A stretch of DNA of 64,000 nt, taken from positions 1-64,000 of the forward strand of contig NZ_VNJI01000039.1 in the NCBI RefSeq assembly GCF_007786445.1, in the 5' to 3' direction. Below the pieces are notes generated by a model that saw only the letters and a list, made by a program, of their open reading frames with translations, was not told the DNA's origin and searched no databases. The position numbers were made by a program, and so were the translations under genes. Each line of letters starts with the position of its first letter. The first letter of the stretch is position 1. The DNA is from Paenibacillus cremeus (GTDB lineage: Bacteria > Bacillota > Bacilli > Paenibacillales > NBRC-103111). Below are positions 36,339-44,259 of this stretch, in pieces.

Positions 36339-37634
36339 ATGAGAAATTTATTGAACCGAAATGATTTAAATCTCAGTTTGAAATTCGGATTTTTGGGGTT
36401 AGGTATGGGCGGATGTTCAATAGCATACGAGTGCGCATCGATCCGAACGACGATTACAAATAATCATAATCCGTATACTGCCCTCTTAATTAATACCAAT
36501 GAAGTAGATTTGCGGAAATTCAAAGAATCTAGTAACGTCCGCAAATTGCAGCTCTCTGGATATGAAAAAGGAGCCGGACGTGATATTGAGATAGGCGAAG
36601 CTGCGTTCAAGCAACATAAAGAATTGATCCAAAGAGAAGCAATTGAACATTTCGCTGACCGCGATTTTGTGTGGGTTACGGGTGGACTTGGTGGAGGAAC
36701 TGGCACAGGAAGTATTCTAGAAGCAATAAGAATGCTATATGCTAGTGGCTTTAAAAACCGTTGTGGACTTATGATCACTCTTCCAAGGGATAACGAAGGA
36801 TCGAAGGTAATCGAGAATGCTCTAGAAAGACTCCAGATGTTAGCCAAAGCCATGAATAATCTAGGTTGCATTCTTGTTGTCGATAATCAAAAGCTTTATA
36901 ACGATTTTATTAAGGAACAACCTGAGGCCAGCATTTCCGAATATCTTGATTACAGTAACAAATACATAGCAACAACGCTTCATGAAATTAATGTAGTTAC
37001 AGCAAGCTTTAACCCTATCGCAGGTTACCATTATGATAGCTCAGAGCTACTTAATACGCTGAATACATCAGGTCTTATCTCACTTGGTAAATTGGAATTC
37101 GCATCAAATACCATTGATACAGCTAACCAAAGCACTTTCCTGCCAGATTTCAAAAGATCGATTGAGCGTGGGATCCTTTCCGATGGATATAACTTAAGTA
37201 AAGCTTCAAGAATTGCTGTAAGTATGGTTACTCACCCTGGCGCGGCCAAACGCATCTTCTCAATGTCCTTTATTAATTCAATCGAAACGACAATCGATGG
37301 ATTGTCTCCAATGGCTTCTGAAAAGCCAGTTGCTGCGTATGAAGACCCCAAAGGTGACGATCTTTCGATCTATACCATCGTTGCTGGTCTGGGTCTTCCC
37401 AATAGAGTTAATCAATTAGTGGTTAAGGCTAAAGAAGCTCAAAAAATAGCTGACGATATTTTTGGACAGGAAGACAGTGCCCTATCGGCTCTAAGTGGAT
37501 TTACGAAAAAGAAGCAAGCAGAGCAGTCAAAATCGAACTCAGACGATCCTTTCGCTGCTATCTCTGAGGTAGCTAGTACGAAGCAAACTAATGATGATGA
37601 TCTTGACCCATTTGCTATTTTAAAGTCAGAATAA
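36339..37634 (+). CDS. tubZ: TubZ, tubulin/FtsZ-like partition GTPase
   Basis: 431 residues. The glycine-rich nucleotide loop appears early (FLGLGMGGCSIAYEC, ~20-34). The tubulin signature GGLGGGTGTGS is at ~116-126, and further T-loops follow (NTNEVDL, T3-like; VDNQKLYNDF). The C-terminus after ~395 is a disordered, acidic tail with a terminal DPFAIL motif, suited to bind TubR. TubZ forms treadmilling filaments that pull plasmid DNA, as in pXO1 and pBtoxis of the Bacillus cereus group. The GAGG site 9 nt ahead of ATG fits the start. It is one of the best-supported calls in the window and the main reason to call it a plasmid. Confidence 0.93.
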   Translation: MRNLLNRNDLNLSLKFGFLGLGMGGCSIAYECASIRTTITNNHNPYTALLINTNEVDLRKFKESSNVRKLQLSGYEKGAGRDIEIGEAAFKQHKELIQREAIEHFADRDFVWVTGGLGGGTGTGSILEAIRMLYASGFKNRCGLMITLPRDNEGSKVIENALERLQMLAKAMNNLGCILVVDNQKLYNDFIKEQPEASISEYLDYSNKYIATTLHEINVVTASFNPIAGYHYDSSELLNTLNTSGLISLGKLEFASNTIDTANQSTFLPDFKRSIERGILSDGYNLSKASRIAVSMVTHPGAAKRIFSMSFINSIETTIDGLSPMASEKPVAAYEDPKGDDLSIYTIVAGLGLPNRVNQLVVKAKEAQKIADDIFGQEDSALSALSGFTKKKQAEQSKSNSDDPFAAISEVASTKQTNDDDLDPFAILKSE

Positions 37635-37641
37635 CTCCAGG

Positions 37642-37680
37642 TCCCCCCTACCCCCTGCAATTTAGGGCGGGGGGATTTTT
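37642..37680 (+). terminator. Terminator of tubRZ
   Basis: TCCCCCC (37642-37648) pairs with GGGGGGA (37669-37675), then TTTTT. Confidence 0.75.
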
Positions 37681-37699
37681 CTATTTGTATTGGATCAGT

Positions 37700-37768
37700 C
37701 ACTGCATCTTATTGCATCAATTATTGCATCAGTAATTGCATCAGTTGAATGCAGTTATTGTTTCAATA
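37700..37768. repeat. Second TTGCATCA iteron cluster, downstream of tubZ
   Basis: ACTGCATCTTA, TTGCATCAATTA, TTGCATCAGTAA, TTGCATCAGTTGAA and TTGTTTCAATATA in tandem. Same core as tubC, so TubR may also bind here. Confidence 0.75.
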
Positions 37769-37918
37769 TAATTAAGTCTTTTCAGTATTAGATATTAGAG
37801 ACTTATGTCCATATTTCTTTCAACTTAAACATTGATTTCTACTTGATAATGAATCACATCATCATCACCAAGGCATCACCGATTAAAAGGTGATCACTGT
37901 ATAAAACTATGTACGAAC

Positions 37919-37943
37919 AAAAAAAGGCATCACTTAGGATGCC
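37919..37943 (-). terminator. Terminator overlapping the MerR-like gene stop codon
   Basis: Minus strand: GGGCATC-CTAAGT-GATGCC followed by seven T. The stem includes the last codons and the TGA. Confidence 0.75.
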
Positions 37944-38610
37944 CATCAGTTATTCCATATTGTTCTTTAACAAGCTGCTCATAATTCTCGTTTTTAAATT
38001 TTCGAATAAAAGCATCTCGTTTTTCCCAGTCTAGATCTTTCCGGAATAAACCTACTTTTTTCATTTTTTCGGACTCCGGAAGAGCGTTCCATGCAGCCAC
38101 TGCCCTTTCCTCAAGTAGGTTATCGATTCTTATTTTAGTAAGCATCTCATTCGAACGTTCGAAAGTTATTTCCTCATGAGATTTTGGCGCAGGGAGATAC
38201 TTTGTAACGTTTTGTTCCAGATCTGAAGCTGCTGCTTGCGCTGCAGCAACTAGAATATCTCTTTTTGCCTCCTGAAGCATCGATTCAAATCTAATTTCCA
38301 TTGAGCGTTTGATTCCCTCTATGTCTACTAATGCATCACCAGTGATCCAATCCTCAGGAAACGGACGTAAATCAAACACATCTTTCAACTGATCGAAAAT
38401 AATTTGTAGATTGTAGTTTTTATCACGTGCTTCCTTAATGTATCTGCCGATGTCTAAGTCTGTTTCATCGTATACCTTTTCTCCTGCTACGCGATTAACG
38501 TAATGAACTTGTTTATCTTCGAGTTGTTTGAACCATTGATCTACAGTGTTATAGTGCTTATCTATTAATTTAGCAAATTCAGTGATTTTCCACGCCTTTT
38601 CTAACTGCAT
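37930..38610 (-). CDS. MerR-like DNA-binding protein with coiled coil (TubY-like candidate)
   Basis: 226 residues from ATG 38608-38610 (AAGGGG 6 nt ahead). The N-terminus is a MerR-type winged helix (WKITEFAKLIDKHYNTVDQWFKQLEDKQVHYVNR...KVYDETDLDIGRYIKEARDKNYNLQII). A long helical, coiled-coil-prone middle follows (~105-180), then a charged C-terminus with W-x-K-R-D-A-F. A MerR-like coiled-coil protein, TubY, is encoded beside tubZ in the Clostridium phage c-st partition locus; the position next to tubZ and the shape agree here. The DNA upstream (38640-39190) is packed with palindromic TCACATATGA-like motifs, an obvious candidate binding region. It could instead be a replication or copy-control regulator. 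Confidence 0.6.
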   Translation of the reverse strand: MQLEKAWKITEFAKLIDKHYNTVDQWFKQLEDKQVHYVNRVAGEKVYDETDLDIGRYIKEARDKNYNLQIIFDQLKDVFDLRPFPEDWITGDALVDIEGIKRSMEIRFESMLQEAKRDILVAAAQAAASDLEQNVTKYLPAPKSHEEITFERSNEMLTKIRIDNLLEERAVAAWNALPESEKMKKVGLFRKDLDWEKRDAFIRKFKNENYEQLVKEQYGITDGHPK

Positions 38611-38639
38611 TGCTATCCCCTTCCCCACCATGAGTTATG

Positions 38640-39190
38640 GATCATATGTATGATATGAGTCATATGTGACCTAAAAACCGCATTTATTCCTCATTCTATG
38701 ATACACAAATGTTGCTTCAACGTCTATCAACATTTCACATATGATTCACTCTAGCATTCTCATTAATAGATCACTTGTAAGAAAGTTCATACAAATGATG
38801 AACAAAAATGCACCCACATCCCCCACCTTGATCACAAATGGTGCACAAAGCAAAAGCTACACGGCGATCCCTCATCACATGTGGTGAATCAATTAGGCAT
38901 CATTTCCTAAAAACACATCACATATGATAAGTAAAATATAAATAAGTTGTAGATCACAAACCACATTATGTTAATCAACTGTGAACCATTTCTAAAACAC
39001 AAGCAACATGTTATTAATCACATGTTTGTCAACAGTAAATCACTTTTCACATTCGGTTAATTAAATGTGAATCACATATAAATAACACGTCATTTATTAG
39101 TAACAATCGGTAGGTAACATATGAATCATTCGTCATTTGATGTTAATCACAAGTGAACTACATGTTGAATATACATCACAAATGATTAAT
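38640..39190. repeat. Array of imperfect ATCACATATGA palindromic motifs (second iteron region)
   Basis: A dozen or more matches to (A)TCACA[TA][AG]TGA[TA]. They include GTCATATGTGAC (38660), TTCACATATGATTCAC (38734), GATCACAAATGG (38830), CATCACATGTGGTG (38873), CATCACATATGAT (38927), AATCACATGTTTG (39017), AATCACATATAA (39069), TAATCACAAGTGAAC (39143) and CATCACAAATGATTAA (39174). The region is very AT-rich, has no gene, and sits between the divergent MerR-like gene and the Tad operon. It fits an origin, a second centromere or an operator array. Confidence 0.75.
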
Positions 39191-39289
39191 ACTTGGTCAA
39201 TCCTTGTGGGTGCAGAGTGTCGTGTTTAAACCGGATAAACGTCACTCTGGGTTGCTGGGGTACAGGGACATTAATAAGGCATCCAAACA

Positions 39290-39318
39290 TTGACAGCGTA
39301 CATGTGCGGCGGTAATAT
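39290..39318 (+). promoter_or_regulatory. Promoter of the Tad-like operon
   Basis: TTGACA (39290-39295), 17-bp spacer, TAATAT (39313-39318). Expected start near 39325. Confidence 0.7.
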
Positions 39319-39372
39319 AGGGTTGTGAATTTGTTTAAGTAAACGAAATTGAATATATAACACACGTAGGCG

Positions 39373-39417
39373 AAGCACGCTGAGAAACCCGTTTGGGGTT
39401 ACTCAGCGTGCTTTTTT
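39373..39417 (+). terminator. Leader terminator before the Tad-like operon
   Basis: AAGCACGCTGAG (39373-39384) pairs perfectly with CTCAGCGTGCTT (39402-39413), with an inner AACCC/GGGTT helix and TTTTTT at 39412-39417. It lies about 48 nt after the predicted start site and 29 nt before the first coding region. No gene lies between promoter and hairpin. Confidence 0.85.
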
Positions 39418-39445
39418 GCTTCGAGAAAGGGGAGTAAATGGCAAG

Positions 39446-39673
39446 GTGGATCTTCATCCAGGTGAAATTATGAAATTGTGCAGGATTCGAAAGAAGTTGA
39501 GCCAAGAAAAACTTGCTATAGACATAAATGAAATATACTTAGCTCAGCTCACATACCAAATGCAGATCAGTCGTATAGAGGCAGGTATCGAAGAGCCTAA
39601 CGAACAACTTAAGTCTGCTATTGAACGTGCCCTGGGGCGGCTAATCTGGACCCAGAATAATAAGGAAGCTTAG
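39446..39673 (+). CDS. Small HTH (Xre-like) protein heading the Tad operon
   Basis: 75 residues from GTG 39446-39448, with AGGGGAG about 12 nt ahead. A TTG at 39416 lies inside the terminator tail. The sequence follows an Xre helix-turn-helix: PGEIMKLCRIRKKLSQEKLAI...QISRIEAGIEEPNEQLKSAIERAL. The turn region is longer than usual (INEIYLAQLTYQM). It is 18 bp upstream of the TadZ-like gene and probably regulates this operon or responds to the replicon's state. Confidence 0.6.
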   Translation: MDLHPGEIMKLCRIRKKLSQEKLAIDINEIYLAQLTYQMQISRIEAGIEEPNEQLKSAIERALGRLIWTQNNKEA

Positions 39674-39691
39674 CAGTAAAGGGGTAGGGTA

Positions 39692-41104
39692 GTGGAAACT
39701 GAGTTGCAGTCAAAGAATATCGTCATTGCTAATCAAGATCATAGGTTTGCTGAGCAAATAAAAAAGAAACTTGAGCTTAAAGGGCTGAAAGTAATTGAGA
39801 TTGTCGTGATTCTTGATCATTTACTTGAAACACTCGAGGAGAAGATAGCTCAAGGTACGCCAATCTACGGCTTAATTATTTCTAGTTCAATTGCAAAGAG
39901 CGCGCTGCACGGGAAGCGCTTGGAACTGCTATCGGATACGATGCTCACAATCCGTGAACGGCATTCCGATATTCGCTTCATTTTCTTAAGTGATGAAAAC
40001 GAAGGGCACCCCTTACTAGCGGAACTTATTACCTTCGGAATATACAATATCTTCACCAGAAACACATCTACTAATTTAAATATCGATGAGTTTGTGAATC
40101 TGATGGAGCACCCAAAAGCGTTTGCCGATGTAAAGCACCTACGAGACGTAAATCCTGATATCCAGTGGCGTCATCGAACTACAGCGACTGAAGGTGCTAG
40201 AAGCATTAACGTAGCAGTAGAAACAACAGCAGCCAAACCTACGGTGGTTGAGAAAGTTGTTGAGAAAGTCGTCGAGAAAGAAGTTGTAAAGGTAGTTGAG
40301 AAGGTTGTTGAGAAAAAGCAAATTGCTGAGCCAGATGAATCGCTACTTGATCACATTCATTCGCTCGAATTACTTCCTCCTATAACATCCAAACGCGAAA
40401 TGATCAACGAAACGGTTGTGGGAACAATTCTTATCTCACTAATCGGTGTGGAGTCAGCGGTTGGAACAACGCATACAGCACTTCTGGTGGCTAATTTTCT
40501 TAACCGAAAGTCGTTTAAGGTGGCGGTTGTTGAACTGTCCGAGAAACGGGACTTTGAGGCATTGGAATTTGCGTATGAAGGAACAACGCAGATTGAAAAC
40601 CAAGAACGTAAGTTCGAGATGTTCGGTGTAGATTACTATAAATACAGCTATGAGCAGGACGTATCAGTTTACCGGAACTATGATTATGTAATCTTGGATT
40701 TTGGATATTTTGCAGAATCTGATGTGCTTGATGAGTTTCGACGATCACATATTCAATTGGTAATCGGACACGGCAGCGAATGGCGGCAAAAGAAAATTTA
40801 CGACTTCGCGAAATCATATGAAGAGCAGGGGGAGCATGAATGGATCTATTGTGTTCCTTTCGTGGATGATGCTGCGATAAAAGATATTAAAGCCGGCCTC
40901 CAAGACGATTCAGTATATTCGGTTCCAACTCACCCCGATCCGTTTAGGCAAACGAAGGAGACGGATCAGATCTTAGAGCACATTCTTAGAAGTCACTTGG
41001 TTAATGGCCATGACCGTGGAAAAAGTATGAGACTCATGAAAGCAATGACCGTCGCTTTTATTTTGGTTATTGTCATTCTGGTCTTACTGCTAATCGAAAA
41101 ATAG
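39692..41104 (+). CDS. TadZ/CpaE-like protein with degenerate P-loop
   Basis: 470 residues, GTG start. Residues ~1-140 form a receiver-like alpha/beta domain (NIVIANQDHRFAEQIKKKL...DIRFIFLSD.NEGHPLLAELITFGIYNIFTRN). A repetitive VVEK linker follows (~185-210). A MinD/ParA-like domain comes next, whose nucleotide loop reads GVESAVGTTHT, with no Walker lysine in either usual place. A single C-terminal membrane segment (~445-465) ends in IEK. TadZ proteins place Tad pilus machines at the cell pole. The missing lysine and the C-terminal anchor suggest a structural rather than ATP-hydrolysing role. Confidence 0.7.
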   Translation: METELQSKNIVIANQDHRFAEQIKKKLELKGLKVIEIVVILDHLLETLEEKIAQGTPIYGLIISSSIAKSALHGKRLELLSDTMLTIRERHSDIRFIFLSDENEGHPLLAELITFGIYNIFTRNTSTNLNIDEFVNLMEHPKAFADVKHLRDVNPDIQWRHRTTATEGARSINVAVETTAAKPTVVEKVVEKVVEKEVVKVVEKVVEKKQIAEPDESLLDHIHSLELLPPITSKREMINETVVGTILISLIGVESAVGTTHTALLVANFLNRKSFKVAVVELSEKRDFEALEFAYEGTTQIENQERKFEMFGVDYYKYSYEQDVSVYRNYDYVILDFGYFAESDVLDEFRRSHIQLVIGHGSEWRQKKIYDFAKSYEEQGEHEWIYCVPFVDDAAIKDIKAGLQDDSVYSVPTHPDPFRQTKETDQILEHILRSHLVNGHDRGKSMRLMKAMTVAFILVIVILVLLLIEK

Positions 41105-41119
41105 AGGGGGAATAACCTT

Positions 41120-42073
41120 ATGTCTAAAATACGTCCACGCCAAAAGGAGTACATAAAAACCGGTGCGTACGGGGCAGCAGCGATGCTGATTCTCTGTCTA
41201 GGAGTAGGTTTTGCAATGTATAGCGTCAACAGGAATAACCAACTTCAGGACCGAGCTGCCTACGAGAAAAAAATAAAAGATGCTGAACAACTGCTTAACG
41301 AACAACGGCCAAAGCAAACCGGCTTTATATTAAAAGACGACCTCAAAGCGGGGGATGTAATTAAGGAATCAAATCTTCTTGAAAAGAACATGCCCGATTA
41401 CGTTATTCCTGGCAATTTTATCACCAAGAAGCAAGATGTTATCGGCAAGACCATAAAAATCAATTCCTTTAAGAATACGCTGCTGACCAGCGACATGTTA
41501 TTTGCCAAAGGGCCTCTGGATGCTTCACAGAGAAAGATGGAAGTAGATTTTGTGAGGTTACCGTATCGCTTGGTTAACAGCGATACCATTGATATCAAAA
41601 TTATTTACCCGAACGGTGAAGACTATGTCGTCGTAGCTAAGAAGCAGATCAATGATTTAGATCAAAAAGAACAAATGATCTATTTTGATGCAAATTCTGA
41701 AGAAATATTGCTTTTGGATTCCGCTTTAGTCGATGCCTACATTAATAATGCGGAAATTTACGCTATTCAATATGTAGATCCGACCATACAGCCAGCGCCG
41801 GCAGTTAATTACTTGCCGAACAATGACATCTTAAAAGTAATCAAAATGGATCCGGATATTGTCAATAAGGCTAGGTATGACCTGTCTGATAAGTTGAGAC
41901 AGAGTTTGGATGATCGTTTAAAGACAAGCGGCGGCAACAGCGGTGCAGCGAAGCCGCGGATCGGCGCAGACTTGCCGACCGGCAGCGCGGTTTCAAAACG
42001 TGGTGTTAAAGCTTGCGGACCTCGTCGTGGTGAATCTCAATCAAAATATGAATGTTCTGGAGCCGTTCTTTAA
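41120..42073 (+). CDS. CpaB/RcpC-like SAF-domain protein
   Basis: 317 residues. An N-terminal membrane anchor (~17-36) is followed by a SAF domain (TGFILKDDLKAGDVIKESNLLEKNMP...GKTIKINSFKNTLLTSDML) and a beta-rich part (VDFVRLPYRLVNSDTIDIKIIYPNGEDYVVVAKKQI), as in CpaB of Tad operons, which lies between membrane and wall. The last ~28 residues (after GADLPTGSA) are Cys/Arg-rich and overlap, in another frame, conserved codons of the next gene. They are probably not native and point to a deletion or frameshift at about 41950-42000. Confidence 0.7.
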   Translation: MSKIRPRQKEYIKTGAYGAAAMLILCLGVGFAMYSVNRNNQLQDRAAYEKKIKDAEQLLNEQRPKQTGFILKDDLKAGDVIKESNLLEKNMPDYVIPGNFITKKQDVIGKTIKINSFKNTLLTSDMLFAKGPLDASQRKMEVDFVRLPYRLVNSDTIDIKIIYPNGEDYVVVAKKQINDLDQKEQMIYFDANSEEILLLDSALVDAYINNAEIYAIQYVDPTIQPAPAVNYLPNNDILKVIKMDPDIVNKARYDLSDKLRQSLDDRLKTSGGNSGAAKPRIGADLPTGSAVSKRGVKACGPRRGESQSKYECSGAVL

Positions 42074-42410
42074 CGGAGTGGATGTACCGGAGGTCTTAGC
42101 CAAGAAAAAATTGCTTTACTGCATTGGTAATTATAATCATCAATCAAAGATGACAACAAAGCGAATAGCACGCCACTTCGGGGTGAATCATGATTTATTC
42201 TGTACGGTTCCATTTCATCCTGCATATCTGGATGCTCAGAATGATGGTGATATTCCTGGTTGCTTTATACGCTGGTATGGAGTGAAAAAGAAGCGGTTTT
42301 CGTTTGATCCGACGTCGTATTTCATGGATTCGATACGTGATTCTGCTAAAAAGGTATTAAATGCACTGGATATCCATGTTCAGCCGGAGGATCTGGATGA
42401 TGACAATTAA
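41943..42410 (+). pseudogene. 5'-truncated MinD/CpaE-like ATPase
   Basis: The part from about 41985 on encodes a coherent C-terminal half of a P-loop ATPase (LADLVVVNLNQNMNVLEPFF...KKLLYCIGNYNHQSKMTTKRIARHFGV...VPFHPAYLDAQNDGDIPGCFIRWYG). The nucleotide-binding N-terminal half is absent, and the frame overlaps the end of the cpaB-like gene by 131 bp. In related operons a full ATPase of ~270 residues would stand here. Either a deletion removed the joint or the short form is translated from an internal start. It overlaps the tadA start by 14 bp. Confidence 0.55.
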
Positions 42411-44259
42411 CTTATTAATATCATCCATCGTGGTGCTAGCGATCATCGTCGTGTTGTTCTTTTGGCTGCGGAAGTCACCAGATAATGAGGCGATCGATTT
42501 AACGAAGTTTGATCCCAAGACGATTCAAACCTTCATCCGAAATGCAATGCAAAAATCGATCACTGATAATAGCGACTTTAACTTAAGTGAGGAAGAGTAC
42601 AACCGGCTTAAGGAGCGGCAGAATTTATTAAGGCAAGCCTTACGAACATGCATGCAGGGCAACGTTAAGATGAAGAAATATGTAAAGTCCAAGATGTATA
42701 CCATGCTGGAAAAGTCGTACGGGATAAATGATAAGAACATCGATCTGATCATTCCCTTTAGTCGAACGGAGCAACTGTCCATTCAAGATAAGTTCGATAT
42801 TTTGCTTTATCACTTTCAAAAAAAGCATAAATTTGATGCTTTGGACGAATTGATCCAAAAGTATAAGCTCGACCAGTTGAAGAAAATGCCGGATGGCACG
42901 GAAGGATACATGATTTCTTCCGATGAAATCAAGCAGATTTATGCTAAAGAACGGCCGATGCTGACGTTTAAAGATAAGCTGAACATTGTTGTACAAAAGG
43001 TCTATCAGCATTATAAAGGTCTTGGAGTCATTGATGAACTTCGAGATATGAATATTGATGGGGTAAATGGAGGCACCAGTGGTTTGCCAACGACTGTCTC
43101 GGAAAAGATGGACCTTATGCAGTATGTGGGACAATTGTCGAAAGTGCCGCTTGCGCATGACTCGGTCTGGATCTTTTACAGGGCCAAATCTATATACTTG
43201 GAATGCTTATCATTTGGAAGCGAGAAAGAACTGAAGAGGGTATGTCAGAACATATATACCCACGGATACCCCGGACAGCTCAATGAGAGCGTTGGCTACA
43301 AAATTAACGATATGGCAGACGGAAGCCGAATCGTTGTTGTCCGACCCACGTTAGGTGAGAGTTGGGCATTCTTTGTTCGGAAATTTAATGACGACTTAGT
43401 AGCGATTGAGGATCTGATTAAAGATGAAAATGCAAGTACCGTCATTGAGCTCATTTACTTCTTTGTGCGCGGGCTAAGCAAAATTGCAGTTACAGGAGAT
43501 CAAGGGGCGGGTAAAACAACCTTGTTGAAAGTTATCTGCGGTTTTATTCATCCAACACTCAACATTCGTGTGCTTGAAACAGCATTTGAATTATTTCTGA
43601 GAAAATTTTTTATGTACCGAAATATCTTTTCCATGCGAGAAACAATGTCCATAAGTACACAAGAAGCGCTGGACATGAGTAAGAAAACAGACGGGGGCGT
43701 CATCGTACTCGGTGAGGTTGCTTCACACCCGTTGGCATCGTTGGCGGTACAAATTAGTCAGGCTGCAAGTGCCATGGTGTTGCTTACGCATCATGCCACT
43801 AGTGTACCTTCACTCATTGAATGGTTTAGTGATGCTTTATCCGGTAAATCAAAACAAGCGATTAGTCTAATCGATATTAATATCCATTTGGAAAAAACAC
43901 CGTACCGACACTTGGATCGCATTACTGAAATTATTGCGTTAACTGAAGATCAACCATATCCCAGAGATTATAGGAATCAAGGCAATATCGAAGGTAAAAT
44001 GTCAGCGTTCATGGATACGATGGTTGATTACTTCGAGAAGCGAACCAATCCAAAAACGTACACCTACAACAATATTGTTGAATGGCGTGATGGGAAGTTT
44101 ATCGCTGTTCATAAACCAAGCGAACGTTTAATTCAGCGAATGATTACTAAGATGAATAAAGAGGATGCGGGTAAGTTTGTGGAACTAATCGAAAAGATTG
44201 ATTGGAAGTTCAAGCCCAACGTGGATGGTGAAGTATGGAGTCTACAGGAATCCTACTAA
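42397..44259 (+). CDS. tadA: TadA/CpaF-family secretion ATPase with N-terminal membrane anchor
   Basis: 620 residues from ATG 42397-42399 (GGAGG 6 nt ahead). Unusually it begins with a membrane segment (LLISSIVVLAIIVVLFFWL). A long helical N-domain follows, then the VirB11/TadA ATPase: Walker A GDQGAGKTT (~367-375), an Asp-box-like stretch (RVLETAFELF), Walker B VIVLGEV (~434-440), and a His-box LTHHATS (~463-469). TadA powers assembly of Tad pili; VirB11 homologues do so in type IV secretion. The gene overlaps its neighbours on both sides (14 and 25 bp), a tight operon. Confidence 0.8.
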   Translation: MMTINLLISSIVVLAIIVVLFFWLRKSPDNEAIDLTKFDPKTIQTFIRNAMQKSITDNSDFNLSEEEYNRLKERQNLLRQALRTCMQGNVKMKKYVKSKMYTMLEKSYGINDKNIDLIIPFSRTEQLSIQDKFDILLYHFQKKHKFDALDELIQKYKLDQLKKMPDGTEGYMISSDEIKQIYAKERPMLTFKDKLNIVVQKVYQHYKGLGVIDELRDMNIDGVNGGTSGLPTTVSEKMDLMQYVGQLSKVPLAHDSVWIFYRAKSIYLECLSFGSEKELKRVCQNIYTHGYPGQLNESVGYKINDMADGSRIVVVRPTLGESWAFFVRKFNDDLVAIEDLIKDENASTVIELIYFFVRGLSKIAVTGDQGAGKTTLLKVICGFIHPTLNIRVLETAFELFLRKFFMYRNIFSMRETMSISTQEALDMSKKTDGGVIVLGEVASHPLASLAVQISQAASAMVLLTHHATSVPSLIEWFSDALSGKSKQAISLIDINIHLEKTPYRHLDRITEIIALTEDQPYPRDYRNQGNIEGKMSAFMDTMVDYFEKRTNPKTYTYNNIVEWRDGKFIAVHKPSERLIQRMITKMNKEDAGKFVELIEKIDWKFKPNVDGEVWSLQESY

